This document shows positions 16,142 through 25,688 of a stretch of 64,000 nucleotides of DNA, one piece after another. The stretch is taken from positions 744,001 to 808,000 of the forward strand of contig NZ_ARVV01000001.1 of NCBI RefSeq assembly GCF_000385375.1, in the 5' to 3' direction. The stretch is from Methyloversatilis discipulorum (lineage in GTDB: Bacteria > Pseudomonadota > Gammaproteobacteria > Burkholderiales > Rhodocyclaceae). Numbering within the stretch: position 1 is the stretch's first letter; every line of letters starts with the position of its first letter. The notes beneath the pieces are model-generated. The model searched no databases. It was not told the DNA's origin and saw only the letters and a program-made list of their open reading frames with translations. The position numbers and the translations under genes are program-made.

Positions 16142-17175
16142 GCGCCGCCCGCGTCGTCCGCGCCGCGGCGATCCAGATCGCGCCCGATCTCGAATCCGCC
16201 GACGGCACGCTGGCGCGCGTGCTGGCGGCGATCGACGAGGCAGCGGATCGCGGCGCTCAGCTGGCCGTGTTTCCGGAAACCTTCGTGCCCTACTACCCCT
16301 ACTTCTCTTTCGTGCAGCCGGCGGTGCGCATGGGCGCCGACCACCTGAAGCTTTACGAACGGGCGGTGACGGTGCCGGGCCCGGTCACGCAGGCGGTGGC
16401 CGAGCGCGCGAAGGCGCGTCGCATCGTCGTGGTGCTGGGCGTGAACGAGCGCGACCACGGCAGCCTGTACAACACGCAGCTGGTGTTCGACGCCGACGGC
16501 CGCCTCGCGCTGAAGCGTCGCAAGATCACGCCGACCTATCACGAGCGCATGGTGTGGGGACAGGGCGACGCCGCCGGGCTGAAGGTGATCGATACGGCCA
16601 TCGGCCGGCTCGGCGCGCTCGCCTGCTGGGAGCACTACAACCCGCTGGCGCGCTACGCGCTGATGACCCAGCACGAAGAGATCCACTGCGCCCAGTTTCC
16701 GGGATCGATGGTCGGCCAGATCTTCGCCGACCAGATGGAAGTGACCATCCGCCACCACGCGCTCGAATCCGGCTGCTTCGTCATCAATTCAACCGGCTGG
16801 CTCAGCGACGAACAGATCCAGTCCATCACGCCCGACCCAGGCCTGCAGCGCGCGCTGCGCGGTGGCTGCCACACCGCCATCGTGTCGCCCGAAGGCGTGC
16901 ATCTGGCGCCGCCGCTGACCGAGGGCGAAGGCATGGTGGTGGCCGATCTCGACATGGCGCTGGTGACCAAGCGCAAACGCATGATGGATTCGGTCGGCCA
17001 CTACGCGCGGCCGGAACTGCTGAGCCTGGCCATCAACGACCGGCCGGCCACGACGACGGTCGCCCTGCACGACACCTCACCCCGGAGCACTGCCGATGAG
17101 CACGATCACGACACCCGACGCCTCCAGCCGGCAACTGATGACGGAGCTGCAGTCGTACGGCTTGCGGCTGGCTGA
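16138..17175 (+). CDS. nitC: Nit1-type nitrilase (NitC) of the cyanide-assimilation cluster
   Basis: 345-residue carbon-nitrogen hydrolase of the Nit1 (Sll0784/MSMEG) group. The catalytic triad is visible: Glu47 in [11 protein letters not shown], Lys129 in [10 protein letters not shown] and nucleophile Cys163 in [10 protein letters not shown]. Such enzymes hydrolyse nitriles to acids and ammonia, and NitC is required for growth on cyanide in known Nit1C bacteria. The ATG at 16138 begins the family-like segment and overlaps the preceding small frame. The last 25 or so residues run out of family homology while overlapping nitD by 80 bases. Confidence 0.92.
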   Translation: MSAARVVRAAAIQIAPDLESADGTLARVLAAIDEAADRGAQLAVFPETFVPYYPYFSFVQPAVRMGADHLKLYERAVTVPGPVTQAVAERAKARRIVVVLGVNERDHGSLYNTQLVFDADGRLALKRRKITPTYHERMVWGQGDAAGLKVIDTAIGRLGALACWEHYNPLARYALMTQHEEIHCAQFPGSMVGQIFADQMEVTIRHHALESGCFVINSTGWLSDEQIQSITPDPGLQRALRGGCHTAIVSPEGVHLAPPLTEGEGMVVADLDMALVTKRKRMMDSVGHYARPELLSLAINDRPATTTVALHDTSPRSTADEHDHDTRRLQPATDDGAAVVRLAAG

Positions 17176-18232
17176 TCCGAAGGCCGGCGCGCCCAGTCGC
17201 CGCGGCGGCGCCGGGCCGTCCGACCACAAGGCAGTCACGGTGGATGGCGTCACCATCATGGTGCCGGTGCATACCGGCAGCGCCTTCGAGTCGCCCTTCA
17301 CCGCCGACGCGCCGGACGCCGACGGCCGCGTGCAGATCCGCCGCGGCCATATTCCAATCGCGCTGGCCAGCTTTCCGAAGCAGCCGCGCTTCTACGCGCT
17401 GCAGACCTTGGACGGCATTCCGTACTCGCACATCGCGACGCTGCATGGCGCCGACGTGCTGGCGACCACGGTGCTGCAGACCTGCATCCGCTACGAAAGC
17501 CGGCGCAAGGCCTGCAAATTCTGTTCGATCGGCCAGTCGCTGGCGGCCGGCCGCACCATCGCGCACAAGACACCGCAACAGCTGGCCGAAGTGGCACGCG
17601 CCGCGGTACTGCTCGACGGCGTCAAGCACATGGTCATGACCACCGGCACGCCGGCCACGCCCGACCGCGGCGCGCAGGTGCTGTGCGATTCGGCGTTCGC
17701 GGTGCGCGCCGCAGTGGACCTGCCGATACAGGGTCAGTGCGAACCGCCGGACGACGACCGCTGGTTTGCGCGGATGAAGGCGGCCGGTATCGACACGCTG
17801 GGCATGCACCTCGAAGTGGTGACGCCGGCGCTGCGCGAACAGATCATGCCGGGCAAGGCCACCGTGCCGCTCGCCCGCTACATGGAGGCGTTCGCCGCGG
17901 CGGTCGAGGTGTTCGGCCGCGGCCAGGTGAGCAGCTACATCCTCGCCGGCCTCGGCGATACGAAGGAAGCCATTCTCGACATGAGCGCGCAACTGGTCGC
18001 GCTCGGCGTCTATCCCTTCGTCGTGCCCTTCGTGCCGATCAGCGGCACGCCGCTGGAAGACCATCCAGCGCCGTCGCCCGAATTCATGCGCTCGATACTG
18101 GCGCCGCTCGGCGAAATGGTGTCGGCAGCCGGCCTGCGTTCGGCCGACATCAAGGCCGGTTGCGGCAAGTGCGGCGCCTGCTCATCGCTGTCCTCGTTCG
18201 AACGCGCGGAGGCTGCCCATGCTGTCGGCTGA
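17096..18232 (+). CDS. nitD: NitD, MSMEG_0568 family radical SAM protein
   Basis: 378-residue radical SAM enzyme of the Nit1C cluster. The cluster cysteines are Cys130, Cys140 and Cys143 (C-x9-C-x2-C), wider than the common C-x3-C-x2-C. A further cysteine group, CGKCGAC, near residue 365 may bind an auxiliary iron-sulfur centre. Reaction unknown; in Nit1C models it may modify the nitrile substrate or build a cofactor. Start at 17096 follows CCGGAGCACTGCCG, inside the end of nitC; ATG codon 15 (17138) is an alternative. Confidence 0.9.
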   Translation: MSTITTPDASSRQLMTELQSYGLRLADPKAGAPSRRGGAGPSDHKAVTVDGVTIMVPVHTGSAFESPFTADAPDADGRVQIRRGHIPIALASFPKQPRFYALQTLDGIPYSHIATLHGADVLATTVLQTCIRYESRRKACKFCSIGQSLAAGRTIAHKTPQQLAEVARAAVLLDGVKHMVMTTGTPATPDRGAQVLCDSAFAVRAAVDLPIQGQCEPPDDDRWFARMKAAGIDTLGMHLEVVTPALREQIMPGKATVPLARYMEAFAAAVEVFGRGQVSSYILAGLGDTKEAILDMSAQLVALGVYPFVVPFVPISGTPLEDHPAPSPEFMRSILAPLGEMVSAAGLRSADIKAGCGKCGACSSLSSFERAEAAHAVG

Positions 18233-18794
18233 CGCGAAGGATCTGTGCGAACTGGCGCCGCGCTTCGCGCCCTGCGAGTTCCGCATCAAGTGGGCGCACG
18301 GCGACTGGGAACACGACCAGGCGATGCGGCTGCGCCGCGCCGTGTTCTGCGTCGAACAGGGCGTGTTCCCGGGCGACGACCGCGATGCCATCGACGATCA
18401 CGCGCAGATCATCGTCGCGCTCGCCTGCGTTGGCGGCATGCCGGACCAGGTGGTCGGCACCGTGCGCATCCACGAGGACCGCGCGAGCGACCCCGGCCTG
18501 TGGTGGGGTTCGCGCCTTGCCGTGCATCCGGCCTTCCGCAGCCAGGGCCGGCTCGGCGCCACGCTGATCCGCCTCGCGGTGACCAGTGCGCATGCACGCG
18601 GCTGCCACACCTTCCTCGCGCACGTGCAGGCGCAGAACCTGCCGCTGTTCCGCCGCCTGCACTGGACACCGCTGCAGGCGGAAACGTTGCACGGCCGGCC
18701 GCACTGGCTGATGCAGGCGCAGCTCGATCATTACCCGCCGTGCTACGACGTCTACACCGGCTTCGTCGCACGCAGCGCCGGAGCACCGGCATGA
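18219..18794 (+). CDS. nitE: NitE, MSMEG_0567 family GNAT N-acetyltransferase
   Basis: 191 residues with a GNAT core: RRAVFCVEQGVFPGDDRD for the N-terminal strands and VHPAFRSQGRLGATLIRLA for the acetyl-CoA-binding loop (variant of Q/RxxGxG/A). The family occurs with the Nit1C nitrilase and radical SAM genes; substrate unknown. It overlaps the end of nitD by 14 bases, and its stop shares ATGA with the next gene, implying coupled translation. Confidence 0.9.
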   Translation: MLSADAKDLCELAPRFAPCEFRIKWAHGDWEHDQAMRLRRAVFCVEQGVFPGDDRDAIDDHAQIIVALACVGGMPDQVVGTVRIHEDRASDPGLWWGSRLAVHPAFRSQGRLGATLIRLAVTSAHARGCHTFLAHVQAQNLPLFRRLHWTPLQAETLHGRPHWLMQAQLDHYPPCYDVYTGFVARSAGAPA

Positions 18795-19801
18795 CGCTGC
18801 CTGCCATGTCGCTCGCTGAACTGACCGACGCGCTGCGCGGCAGCCCGGGCTTCGCGCACAAGCGCGACATTTCGGACGTGATGACGGTGCTCGGTCGCGC
18901 GCTGCCGGGCGGCGTCGCCGATATGGCGCAAGCGGTGGCGGTCGGTGACGACTGCGCCGCCATTCCCGATCCGTCGGGCGAAGGCTGGCTGCTGTTCGCG
19001 ATCGAAGGTCTGGTCGAGGAATTCGTCGCCCGCATGCCGTGGTTCGCTGGCTACTGCGGCCTCATGGTCAATGTGAGCGACATCTGCGCGATGGGCGGCC
19101 GGCCGATCGCGGTGGTCGATGCGCTGTGGAGCGACGGTGCCGACAGTTCCGAGCCGGTGCTCGACGGGCTCGCCGCGGCGTCGGCGCGCTACGGCGTGCC
19201 CATCGTCGGCGGCCACAGCAACCACCGCGCGGCGCGCGGCCAGCTGGCGGTCGCGGTGCTGGGCCGCGCGCGCAAGCTCATCACCAGCTTCGACGCGCAG
19301 CCGGACGACGATCTCATCCTCGCGGTCGACCTGCGCGGCGCCTTCGAGGAGCCGTATCCGTACTGGAATGCGTCCACCCGCGCGCCGGCCGAGCGGCTGC
19401 GCGGCGACATCGAAATCCTGCCGCGCCTGGCCGAAGACGGCCTGTGCGACGCCGGCAAGGACGTGAGCATGGCCGGCGCCATCGGCAGCGCGCTGATGCT
19501 GCTCGAATGCTCGGGTGTGGGTGCGCAGATCGACCTCGACACCGTGCCGCGCCCGGAGGGCGTGCCGCTGCTGCGCTGGCTGCTGTCCTTCCCCAGCTTC
19601 GGCTATGTGCTGTCGGTGCGCCCGCAGCAGCGGCTCCGCGTGCTCGAACGCTTCGCCGCGCGCGGCATCGCGGCAGCGCGCATCGGCCGCGTCACCGCCT
19701 CGCCCGAGGTGTGGCTGACCCAGCGCGGCGAGCGGGCGCTGCTGTGGAACGTGAAGGATCAGCCCTTCATCCGCGCACCGCGGGAGACCATCGATGTCTG
19801 A
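18791..19801 (+). CDS. nitF: NitF, Sll0787 family AIR synthase-like protein
   Basis: 336 residues related to PurM/HypE/SelD/ThiL kinases and synthases (AIR synthase superfamily), with the family Asp/Gly-rich ATP-binding N-terminus (AVAVGDDCAAIPD) and VNVSDICAMGGRPIAVVDAL. Members of the superfamily activate an amide or carbonyl oxygen with ATP, so NitF may phosphorylate an intermediate of the nitrile pathway. The start was set at the ATG overlapping the nitE stop; the longer open frame upstream is antisense-free but runs through nitE. Confidence 0.9.
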   Translation: MTLPAMSLAELTDALRGSPGFAHKRDISDVMTVLGRALPGGVADMAQAVAVGDDCAAIPDPSGEGWLLFAIEGLVEEFVARMPWFAGYCGLMVNVSDICAMGGRPIAVVDALWSDGADSSEPVLDGLAAASARYGVPIVGGHSNHRAARGQLAVAVLGRARKLITSFDAQPDDDLILAVDLRGAFEEPYPYWNASTRAPAERLRGDIEILPRLAEDGLCDAGKDVSMAGAIGSALMLLECSGVGAQIDLDTVPRPEGVPLLRWLLSFPSFGYVLSVRPQQRLRVLERFAARGIAAARIGRVTASPEVWLTQRGERALLWNVKDQPFIRAPRETIDV

Positions 19802-20975
19802 GTCGCTGCGCATCGGTCTGCTGACGCACTCGGTCAATCCGCGCGGCGGCGTCGTGCATACGGTGGAACTGGCGCAGGCACTCCATGCGCAGGGGCACGA
19901 CGTGACCGTGTTCGCGCCGGCCGTCGACGGGCAGTGCCTGTTCCGCAGCATCGACTGCCGCTTCGAGCCGGTGCCGGTCGGGCCGGCCTCAGGGGACGTC
20001 GTCGACATGGCGCGCTCGCGCATTGCCGCCTTCGTCGCTCACCTCGCGCCGCGCGTCGAACGGAGCCGGTTCGACGTGCTGCACGCGCAGGACGGCCTCG
20101 GCGCCAACGCGCTCGCGACGCTGCAGCAGCGCGGTCTGATCGCCGGCTTCGTGCGCACCGTGCATCACCTCGACCCCTTCGCCGATCCGCAGCTCGCAGC
20201 CTGGCAGACGCGCGGCGTGCTGGCTGCGCGCGGCGTGCTGTGCGTGAGCCGGCTGTGGCAGCAGCGTCTGCAGGACGAACTGGGCGTGCAGGCGCACTGC
20301 GTGAACAACGGCGTCGATCTGACGCGCTATTCGCGCAGACCGGATGCGCATGACAGCGCGCTGGCGCAGCGCCTCGGCCTGCGCGGCGGTCCGGTGTTCG
20401 TTGCCGTCGGTGGCGTCGAGGCGCGCAAGAACACGCGTCGCGTGCTGCAGGCTTTCGCGCTGCTCAAGCCGGCGTTGCCGCAGGCGCAGCTGCTGATCAC
20501 CGGTGGCGCCAGCCTGCTCGACCATGCCGACTACGTGCACGCCTTCCGCGACGACCTGCGCGACAGCGGCCTGAGCGAGGGGGTGGGCGGCGACGTCGTC
20601 ATCACCGGCGTGCTCGACGACGCCGACATGCCGTCGCTGTTCCGTCTCGCCGACGTGCTGGTGATGGCGTCGACGCGCGAAGGCTTCGGCCTGGTGGTGC
20701 TGGAGGCGCTGGCCAGCGGCACGCCGGTGGTCGCCTCGCGCATCGCGCCCTTCACCGAATACCTCGACGACGACAGCGCGAGCTGGGCCGACCCGCTCGA
20801 TACCGCCTCTATCGCTCGGGCGATGCAGCAGGCGCTCGATCCGGCCCGCGCCGCGCTGCTGCGCACACCGCCGGCGGTGTGCCACCTCTACAGCTGGGCG
20901 GCCAGCGCCGCCCGCCACGTCGACCTGTACCGCGCGCTGTGCATCGCACCGGCGCGCCAACCCGAAACCGTCTGA
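19794..20975 (+). CDS. MSMEG_0565 family glycosyltransferase
   Basis: 393-residue GT-B glycosyltransferase, family 4-like. N-terminal Rossmann half starts LLTHSVNPRGGVVHTVELA; the C-terminal half has the donor-site pattern STREGFGLVVLEALASGTPVVAS (EX7E-type). The MSMEG_0565 subfamily occurs in Nit1C clusters of actinobacteria and some proteobacteria. Acceptor and product are unknown; its presence suggests the cluster makes a glycosylated small molecule or modifies a carrier. Start overlaps the nitF stop by 8 bases. Confidence 0.85.
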   Translation: MSESLRIGLLTHSVNPRGGVVHTVELAQALHAQGHDVTVFAPAVDGQCLFRSIDCRFEPVPVGPASGDVVDMARSRIAAFVAHLAPRVERSRFDVLHAQDGLGANALATLQQRGLIAGFVRTVHHLDPFADPQLAAWQTRGVLAARGVLCVSRLWQQRLQDELGVQAHCVNNGVDLTRYSRRPDAHDSALAQRLGLRGGPVFVAVGGVEARKNTRRVLQAFALLKPALPQAQLLITGGASLLDHADYVHAFRDDLRDSGLSEGVGGDVVITGVLDDADMPSLFRLADVLVMASTREGFGLVVLEALASGTPVVASRIAPFTEYLDDDSASWADPLDTASIARAMQQALDPARAALLRTPPAVCHLYSWAASAARHVDLYRALCIAPARQPETV

Positions 20976-20984
20976 GGACCTTAC

Positions 20985-21272
20985 ATGCCCGCCATGCACT
21001 TCACCGTCCGCTGGCCGGACGCAACCGAAACCCGCTGCTACTCGCCGTCGCTGGTGATCAAGGACTATTTCGCGCCGGGCGCCCGGTATCCGCTGCCCGA
21101 CTTCATGGCTTCGGCGCGCGAGGCGCTGCACATCGCCTCCGAGCGGGTACGCGCGAAGTACGGCTTCGCCTGTTCGGCCGCGATGGACCAGCTGGCCGAT
21201 CTCGAACAGCTTGCCGCCCGCTGGGGCGACGACCCGCACACCCATATCGAACTGGTCAGTTTCGATGAATGA
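20985..21272 (+). CDS. nitG: NitG, MSMEG_0570 family nitrogen starvation response protein
   Basis: 95-residue protein of the MSMEG_0570 family. [19 protein letters not shown] and [16 protein letters not shown] are its characteristic segments; no cofactor motif is visible. Cyanobacterial and mycobacterial relatives rise on nitrogen starvation. Molecular function is unknown; its size would suit a carrier or adaptor for the neighbouring enzymes. Begins 9 bp after the glycosyltransferase stop with a weak GAGGAC ribosome site. Confidence 0.88.
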   Translation: MPAMHFTVRWPDATETRCYSPSLVIKDYFAPGARYPLPDFMASAREALHIASERVRAKYGFACSAAMDQLADLEQLAARWGDDPHTHIELVSFDE

Positions 21273-21291
21273 CCGCCGCAAGGAGAACGTC

Positions 21292-22569
21292 ATGAGCACG
21301 CCCGAAACCATCCCCCATCTGCCGGTCATCATCGTCGGCGGCGGCCAGGCCGGCCTGTCGATGAGCGCCTGCCTGCAGCAGTCCGGCATCGAACACCTGG
21401 TGCTGGAAAAGCACAGCGCGATGCACGTCTGGCGCACCCAGCGCTGGGACAACTTCTGCCTGGTCACGCCGAACTGGCAGTGCGCGCTGCCCGGCCACGC
21501 CTACGAGGGCCCCGAGCCGCACGGCTTCATGAAGAAGGACGAGATCAACGCCTGGCTCGACGCCTTCCGTCGCAAGGTGAATCCGCCGCTGCGCGAAGGC
21601 GTGTCGGTGCAGCGCGTGACACCGCGGCCGGACGGCGGCTTTCACGTGACGACTTCAATCGGCGACTGGACCGCCGACCAGGTCGTCGTGGCCAGCGGCG
21701 GCTATCACGTGCCCATCGTGCCGCGCATGGCCGAGCGCTTGCCGGCCGGCATCGTGCAGCTGCATTCCGAGCAGTACCGCAATGCCGACGCGCTGCCGCC
21801 GGGCGCCGTGCTGGTCGTGGGCTCGGGCCAGTCCGGCGCGCAGATCGCGGAAGACCTGCATCTGGCCGGCCGCACCGTGCATCTGGCGGTCGGTGATGCG
21901 CCGCGCTGCGCCCGCTTCTACCGCGGCCGCGACGTCGTCGACTGGCTGGCCGACATGGGCTACTACGACATGCCGGTGACCGCCCACCCGCTGCGCGAAG
22001 GCGTGCGCGACAACACCAACCACTACGTGACCGGCCGCGACGGCGGGCGCGACATCGACCTGCGCCGCTTCGCGCTCGAAGGCATGCAGCTGTACGGGCT
22101 GATGCAGGACTACCGCGACGGCATGCTGCAGTTCGCGCCCGGCCTGCGCGCCGCGCTCGACAGCGCCGATCGCACCTACAACGGCATCAATGCCGCCATC
22201 GACAAGCACATCGCCGACCGCGGCATCGACGCACCGCCGCCGTCGGTCTATGAGCCGGTGTGGCAGCCGGGCGAGGAATGCGCGGCGCTCGATCCGGTTG
22301 CCGCCGGCATCACCAGCATCATCTGGTGCATCGGTTTCTCGCCGGACTTCCGCTGGGTGGACGCGCCGGTGTTCAACGGCCGCGGCGACCCGGTACATGT
22401 GCGCGGCGTGACGCAGCAAGCCGGCCTCTTTTTCCTTGGCCTGCCCTGGCTGCACACCTGGGGCTCCGGCCGCTTCTCCGGCGTGGCACGCGACGCCGAA
22501 TACCTGGCCGCGCGCATCGCCGCGCTGCGCGCGACGCAGCCCGCTGACGCGGAGGCACTGACATGCTGA
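21292..22569 (+). CDS. nitH: NitH, MSMEG_0569 family flavin-dependent oxidoreductase
   Basis: 425-residue two-dinucleotide-binding flavoprotein. FAD motif [10 protein letters not shown] at the N-terminus (within [10 protein letters not shown]), second Rossmann motif [13 protein letters not shown] near the middle (about residue 183). Related to flavin monooxygenases; in Nit1C it is the proposed oxygenase that works with the nitrilase on cyanide or a cyanohydrin-like product, but that reaction is not proven. ATG 21292 follows AAGGAGAACGTC, a strong ribosome site. Confidence 0.9.
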   Translation: MSTPETIPHLPVIIVGGGQAGLSMSACLQQSGIEHLVLEKHSAMHVWRTQRWDNFCLVTPNWQCALPGHAYEGPEPHGFMKKDEINAWLDAFRRKVNPPLREGVSVQRVTPRPDGGFHVTTSIGDWTADQVVVASGGYHVPIVPRMAERLPAGIVQLHSEQYRNADALPPGAVLVVGSGQSGAQIAEDLHLAGRTVHLAVGDAPRCARFYRGRDVVDWLADMGYYDMPVTAHPLREGVRDNTNHYVTGRDGGRDIDLRRFALEGMQLYGLMQDYRDGMLQFAPGLRAALDSADRTYNGINAAIDKHIADRGIDAPPPSVYEPVWQPGEECAALDPVAAGITSIIWCIGFSPDFRWVDAPVFNGRGDPVHVRGVTQQAGLFFLGLPWLHTWGSGRFSGVARDAEYLAARIAALRATQPADAEALTC

Positions 22570-23423
22570 TGGACAGCGCCGAGCGCCTGCAGTCGGCGGC
22601 GGCGCTGCAGCAGCAGTATTGCGCCGGCATGCCGCAGCTGGGCCTGTACGGCCTGTCGGAGAACTGGCTGCTGAAGGAATGCGGCCATCTGCACTGGATG
22701 GCGATCGCGCGCGCGCAGGGCAGGGCGGTGCCGGAGTTCGCCGACGCCGCCGGCCGCAAGAGCTATGCCGCGCTGACTGCGGTGCATCTGCACGAGGCGC
22801 ACCTCGACGCGGTGACGGAGAACGCGCCGTTCTCGCTGTCGGTGCGCGCCGTGTCGCCCGGCCGCGCCCAGCACTTCAGCGCCCAGACCTTGCGCAGCGG
22901 CAACACGCGCGCGGCGCGCATCGAACTGCTGTCCGCCTTCGTGCGCCGCGACGCCGGCAGCAACCGCAGCATCGTGCGCGCACCGGTCGAAGGCCCGGAG
23001 TGCGGCGACCGCACGCTGACCGACGCCGCGCTGTCGCTGCAGGCGCGCGCCCGGCTGTTCCGCAGCGGCGACGGCGTGGCGCGCATGGGCTTGCAGCCGG
23101 CCGCGAATGGCGGCGTGCTGCGCGCGGTCGACATCACGCCCTGTCCGCACAACGACTTCAACGGCGCCGGCCTGCTCTATTTCGCCAGCTTCCAGGCGCT
23201 GGCCGACCGCGCCGAACTGGCCTGCTTCGGGCTGCGCCCGGCCCTGACCGCCGAGCGGGAACTGTATTTCTACGGCAACATCGACCCCGGCGAGACAGTG
23301 CGTGTCGAACTGCTCGCCGCACGCGACGACAGCGCCGAGTTCGCGCACTGGTGGCGCGTGCGCCGCTGTGCCGACGGCGCGCGCATCGCCGACCTGATCA
23401 CCCGCAAACGACGACTGGCCTGA
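22563..23423 (+). CDS. LnmK-like/Pnap_2097 family biosynthetic protein
   Basis: 286 residues resembling the Pnap_2097/LnmK group: double hot-dog proteins related to the bifunctional acyltransferase-decarboxylase of leinamycin biosynthesis. GRKSYAALTAVHLHEAHLD and CPHNDFNGAGLLYFASFQ are the group's conserved blocks. No catalytic role can be assigned from sequence alone, but the relation points to a small acyl-carrier or acyl-CoA substrate. It overlaps the nitH stop by 7 bases, so it is part of the same transcript and extends Nit1C beyond its textbook content. Confidence 0.75.
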   Translation: MLMDSAERLQSAAALQQQYCAGMPQLGLYGLSENWLLKECGHLHWMAIARAQGRAVPEFADAAGRKSYAALTAVHLHEAHLDAVTENAPFSLSVRAVSPGRAQHFSAQTLRSGNTRAARIELLSAFVRRDAGSNRSIVRAPVEGPECGDRTLTDAALSLQARARLFRSGDGVARMGLQPAANGGVLRAVDITPCPHNDFNGAGLLYFASFQALADRAELACFGLRPALTAERELYFYGNIDPGETVRVELLAARDDSAEFAHWWRVRRCADGARIADLITRKRRLA

Positions 23424-23431
23424 ACGCCCCG

Positions 23432-24823
23432 ATGGACAAGACCTCGCAGCTCTGGCTCAAGCGCATCCGGTCGAGCAACAAGCCGGCCTATCTGCTGATC
23501 GCCGACCTCATCGCCGAGGACGTGCGCAGCGGACGGCTGACGCCGCGCGACCGGCTGCCGGCGCTGCGCGACCTGGCTGATTCGCTTGAACTGAATTACA
23601 CGACGGTGGCGCGCGGCTATGCCGAGGCACGCAAGCGCGGGTTGATCGATTCGCGCGCTGGCATGGGTACCTTCGTCCGCGGGTCGACGCCGGGCATGGC
23701 GCTGCGCGGCGGCAGTGCCGCCGAAATGACGATGAACCTGCCGCCCGAACCGCAGGAACCGGCGCTGCTCGCCCATCTGCGCGACAGCGCGGCGCAGCTG
23801 ATGGCGCAGTCAGACTGGAACGACCTGCTGCGCTACCAGGATTTCGGCGGCACGCGCGAGGACCGTGCTGCCGGCGTGCACTGGCTGCGCCAGCGGCTGC
23901 CGCTGTGCGCCGCCGAGCGCGTGCTGGTGTGCCCGGGCATCCATAGCGCGCTGACCGCGCTGGTGTCGCTGCTGGCGCGACCGGGCGAGACGATCTGCGT
24001 CGAGTCGCTGACCTATCCGGGCATCAAGGCCATCGCCGCCCAGCTCGGCGTGCAGTTGCACGCGCTGCCGCTCGACGACGACGGCCCCAGCGCCGACGCC
24101 TTCGAGCACGCGTGCAAGACGCTGAAGCCGCGTGCGCTGTACTGCAACCCGACGCTGCTGAACCCGACCACCGCCACCGTCACCCGGGCGCGGCGCGAGG
24201 CGCTGGCCGACGTCGCGCTGCGCTACGCCATCCCCATCATCGAGGACGACGCCTACGCGATGCTGCCGCCCGAGGTGCCGCCGCCGCTGGCCGCACTCGC
24301 GCCGGCGCTCACCTATTACATCGGCGGCCTGTCCAAGTGCTTCGGCGCCGGCTTGCGCACCGCCTACGTACATGCACCGGGGCCGCGTCAGGCCGAGCGG
24401 CTGGCCGGTGCGCTGCGCGCGACCACCGTCATGTGCTCGCCGGTCACCAGCGCGCTGGCCACCCGCTGGATCACCGACGGCACCGCGGACGCGATGCTGC
24501 AGGCCATCCGCGCCGAATCCGTCGCGCGCCAGGCGTCAGCGGCGCGACTGCTGGCCGGGCACGCGCTGCGTGCGCAGCCCGAAGGCTTCCACTTCTGGCT
24601 GCCGCTGAGCCCGGACTGGGCCATGGTCGAGTTCGCCTCCAACCTGCGAGCCCAGGGCGTGGCGGTTGTCGCCAGCGCCGCGTTCAGCACCGACGGCACG
24701 CCGCCGGACGCGGTGCGCGTCTGCCTCGGCGGCCCGATGTCGCGCGAGGACTGCGACATCGCGCTGCGCCTGATCGCCGACACGCTGGAGCATCCGGTGC
24801 ACCCGCACGCGAATGTGATGTGA
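23432..24823 (+). CDS. MocR/PdxR-type regulator-aminotransferase fusion
   Basis: 463 residues: GntR winged helix at about 10-75 (YLLIADLIAEDVRSGRLTPR, LPALRDLADSLELNYTTVAR) fused to a fold-type-I PLP domain with Asp in IIEDDAYAML and the Schiff-base Lys in YIGGLSKCFGAGLRT. MocR proteins regulate neighbouring genes in response to PLP or amino acids and rarely keep transaminase activity. Lying last in the Nit cluster, 8 bp after the LnmK-like gene, it may sense a cluster product. No good ribosome site precedes the ATG, which fits coupled translation. Confidence 0.85.
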   Translation: MDKTSQLWLKRIRSSNKPAYLLIADLIAEDVRSGRLTPRDRLPALRDLADSLELNYTTVARGYAEARKRGLIDSRAGMGTFVRGSTPGMALRGGSAAEMTMNLPPEPQEPALLAHLRDSAAQLMAQSDWNDLLRYQDFGGTREDRAAGVHWLRQRLPLCAAERVLVCPGIHSALTALVSLLARPGETICVESLTYPGIKAIAAQLGVQLHALPLDDDGPSADAFEHACKTLKPRALYCNPTLLNPTTATVTRARREALADVALRYAIPIIEDDAYAMLPPEVPPPLAALAPALTYYIGGLSKCFGAGLRTAYVHAPGPRQAERLAGALRATTVMCSPVTSALATRWITDGTADAMLQAIRAESVARQASAARLLAGHALRAQPEGFHFWLPLSPDWAMVEFASNLRAQGVAVVASAAFSTDGTPPDAVRVCLGGPMSREDCDIALRLIADTLEHPVHPHANVM

Positions 24824-25058
24824 GGGCAGGGGCTGGGGACTAGGGGGCAGGGACTGTGGCCGGCAGCCCGGATGCGCATTTCGCGGCATCTGCGTGTCGG
24901 CTGCTTTTACACCGACCTGTCCGAGGAATGGCATTGATGGAGTCTGGCGAACGCAAGCTATTGCTTTTGCAGGAGAGTGACGCCGGTCGGGCCTGCACTG
25001 GTGCAGCTCTTGCTCGCGGTCCGTTGTATCGTGGCTTTCCAGCAGAGGAGCACTATCA
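24824..25058. other. Intergenic gap after the Nit cluster
   Basis: 235 bp. It begins with GGGGCTGGGGACTAGGGGGC-type G-rich direct repeats. A TGGCGAACGCAAGC stretch at 24945 looks like a sigma-54 element but has 9 instead of 10 bases between GG and GC, so it is not called. Nothing else is supported. Confidence 0.5.
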
Positions 25059-25688
25059 ATGAGCGTAACGAACAGGGCATTCGTTGCCGCAGGACTGTTG
25101 GCTTCCATCGTCGCCGCGGTTCCGGCGCAGGCAGCAAGCCTGTCCGGTTCCTACACGGCGGACGATTACGCAACGGTCTATCTGTCCACCGATCTGCTTG
25201 CCGATGCCGGTGAAATCATCAGCGACAAGACCACGCTCTGGGGCGCCAGCGAGAGCTTCTCGGATGTCGCGTTGGTGGCGGGGCAGGACTACTACCTGCT
25301 GATTCACGCGCGTAACGTGTTCAGCGGTCCGGCCATGTTCCTCGCGGATTTCTCGATCAGCGGCGACGGCTTCCGTTTCGCCAACGGCCAGCAGACCCTC
25401 AGCACCGGCACCGCATACTGGACCGTGAACGAAAGCGGTTTCGACGCGCCGGGTGCGACACCAGTGAGTCTTGGAACGAATGCCGGCCTGCAGATCTGGG
25501 GTCAGCGCCCGGGTATTTCGGCCGATGCCGAAGCGATCTGGGCCTATTACGCGGACTGGAGCGCCGGCTACAACGGTCCGGCGTATTTCGTCGCCCACAT
25601 CGTGGCCGTGCCGGAGCCGGAAACCTGGGCGATGTTCGGTGCGGGACTGGCACTCCTGGCGACGCGCCGGCGCGCCGCGAAGCGCTGA
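25059..25688 (+). CDS. PEP-CTERM sorting domain protein (exported)
   Basis: 209 residues. Signal peptide to about residue 25 (LLASIVAAVPAQAAS), a beta-rich surface domain of unknown family with ALVAGQDYYLLIHA, and a C-terminal PEP-CTERM signal: VPEPETWAMFGAGLALLATR followed by basic RRAAKR. Probable substrate of the same exosortase as the proteins at 10615 and 60278. ATG follows AGAGGAGCACTATCA. Its last 121 bases lie antisense to the annotated 3' end of ccoG. Confidence 0.87.
   Translation: MSVTNRAFVAAGLLASIVAAVPAQAASLSGSYTADDYATVYLSTDLLADAGEIISDKTTLWGASESFSDVALVAGQDYYLLIHARNVFSGPAMFLADFSISGDGFRFANGQQTLSTGTAYWTVNESGFDAPGATPVSLGTNAGLQIWGQRPGISADAEAIWAYYADWSAGYNGPAYFVAHIVAVPEPETWAMFGAGLALLATRRRAAKR

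Noticed and set aside
24945..24964. Sigma-54-like TGGCGAACGCAAGC before the second PEP-CTERM gene
   Set aside because: GG to GC spacing is 9 rather than 10 bases.
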